DNA of 6,008 nt from an uncultured bacterium (GTDB lineage Bacteria; Patescibacteriota; Microgenomatia; UBA1406; GWC2-37-13). Positions within the stretch are counted from its first letter, which is position 1. Every line of letters starts with the position of its first letter. Under the pieces are notes generated by a model. That model worked only from the letters and a program-made list of their open reading frames with translations. It was not told where the DNA came from and searched no databases. Both the position numbers and the translations under genes were made by a program. Below are positions 5,649 to 6,008 of this stretch, one piece after another. The DNA is taken from positions 1 to 6,008 of the forward strand of contig CALESU010000083.1 in assembly GCA_937914905.1 (NCBI GenBank), given 5' to 3'.

Positions 5649-6008
5649 TTACTTGATCCGCGCTTTTATCTTATCGAGCTTATCTAAATCTTCTCGAGTG
5701 ACGACCACCTCTCCACCTTCGACCGAACTCGAACCTGAATATGCTCGGTGAAATACGTTTACAGAGAATCCAATTTGCCCTTGTTCATCAAATGTGAGTT
5801 GTATTCCTTCATTTGTCATAAGCCTTCCTCCTGCATAATTGTACTCACGAATTAACGTTTCTATGTTTTCCGGATTTCCATACACAGAAAGTTCCAAAGA
5901 CAATTTTTCTTCCGTTGTTTCAGATAAATTTATGTTATACGATCCAATAGTAACTCCGGTTTCAGATGCAAGTTTTTCAAGAGCTGCAATCACGATGAAG
6001 TATGTTTC
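5649..6008 (-). CDS. C-terminal part of a possible PilO-like type IV pilus protein; 5' end off window
   Basis: The minus-strand frame is open to the right edge (partial codons there read E-T-Y-F-I-V), so the GTG at 5993 is probably internal and the true start lies outside. The visible 120 residues begin with a helix (IAALEKLASETGVTIGSYNI), then a beta-rich stretch LSLELSVYGNPENIETLIREYN, GGRLMTNEGIQLTFDE and IGFSVNVFHRAY, ending in a Lys/Asp-rich helix (DLDKLDKIKARIK). The pattern (helix leading to GVTI, a strand with a V/Y-G residue pair, an N-I-E-T-L-I helix, then strands ending in aromatic YS) resembles the C-terminal ferredoxin-like domain of PilO, the inner-membrane alignment protein of type IV pili, common in Patescibacteria. 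The resemblance is of pattern only; another ferredoxin-like pilus or secretion protein (GspM/PilN type) is possible. It ends in TAA, 17 bases from the rpsP stop, with no clear shared terminator. Confidence 0.45.
   Translation of the reverse strand, partial: ETYFIVIAALEKLASETGVTIGSYNINLSETTEEKLSLELSVYGNPENIETLIREYNYAGGRLMTNEGIQLTFDEQGQIGFSVNVFHRAYSGSSSVEGGEVVVTREDLDKLDKIKARIK

Overview
The window looks like a compact, housekeeping-rich stretch of a bacterial chromosome. The likeliest source is a reduced-genome bacterium of the Candidate Phyla Radiation (Patescibacteria). Four points support this: very short intergenic gaps, no convincing Shine-Dalgarno site at any start, several promoters whose -10 box sits only 5-8 bases from the ATG (leaderless-type mRNAs), and a minimal rpmF-nusB-rnc-rpsP cluster without the plsX/fab/acpP genes that separate rpmF from rnc in many bacteria. 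The lineage is inferred from style; no 16S rRNA or other taxonomic marker is present.

Layout. On the minus strand, positions 1-1828 encode a class A penicillin-binding protein (GT51 glycosyltransferase plus transpeptidase) that runs off the left edge. Facing it on the plus strand are a 36-codon single-span membrane protein (1871-1981) and recG (1989-4058). The two transcription units diverge from a 42-bp gap. That gap is dominated by a perfect 11-bp inverted repeat whose arms each carry an extended -10 box, so it reads as a symmetric bidirectional promoter. Next come rpmF (bL32, 4103-4258), nusB (4275-4661), rnc (4667-5362) and rpsP (bS16, 5380-5631), all on the plus strand. Own promoters are visible before rpmF and rpsP. 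A convergent minus-strand gene, possibly the C-terminal half of a PilO-like type IV pilus protein, runs off the right edge (5649-6008).

How the genes work together. The plus-strand block covers DNA repair and branch migration (RecG), ribosomal proteins (bL32, bS16), transcription antitermination for rRNA (NusB) and rRNA/dsRNA processing (RNase III): a ribosome-production group next to a repair helicase. The minus-strand genes concern the envelope: peptidoglycan synthesis and, probably, pilus assembly.

The most notable observation is that both large genes carry one in-frame stop late in the coding sequence, followed by conserved family sequence in the same frame. recG has TGA at 3780-3782, before the RGPGD/GTQQHG region. 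The PBP gene has TAG at 53-55, just after the KSGTT motif and before GVWVGNNDN. This could reflect sequencing or assembly error, strain-level nonsense mutation, or stop-codon readthrough. Wholesale UGA reassignment is poorly supported, because rpmF and rnc appear to end at TGA. No RNA genes, CRISPR arrays or mobile elements were seen, and no intergenic stretch exceeds 45 bases.
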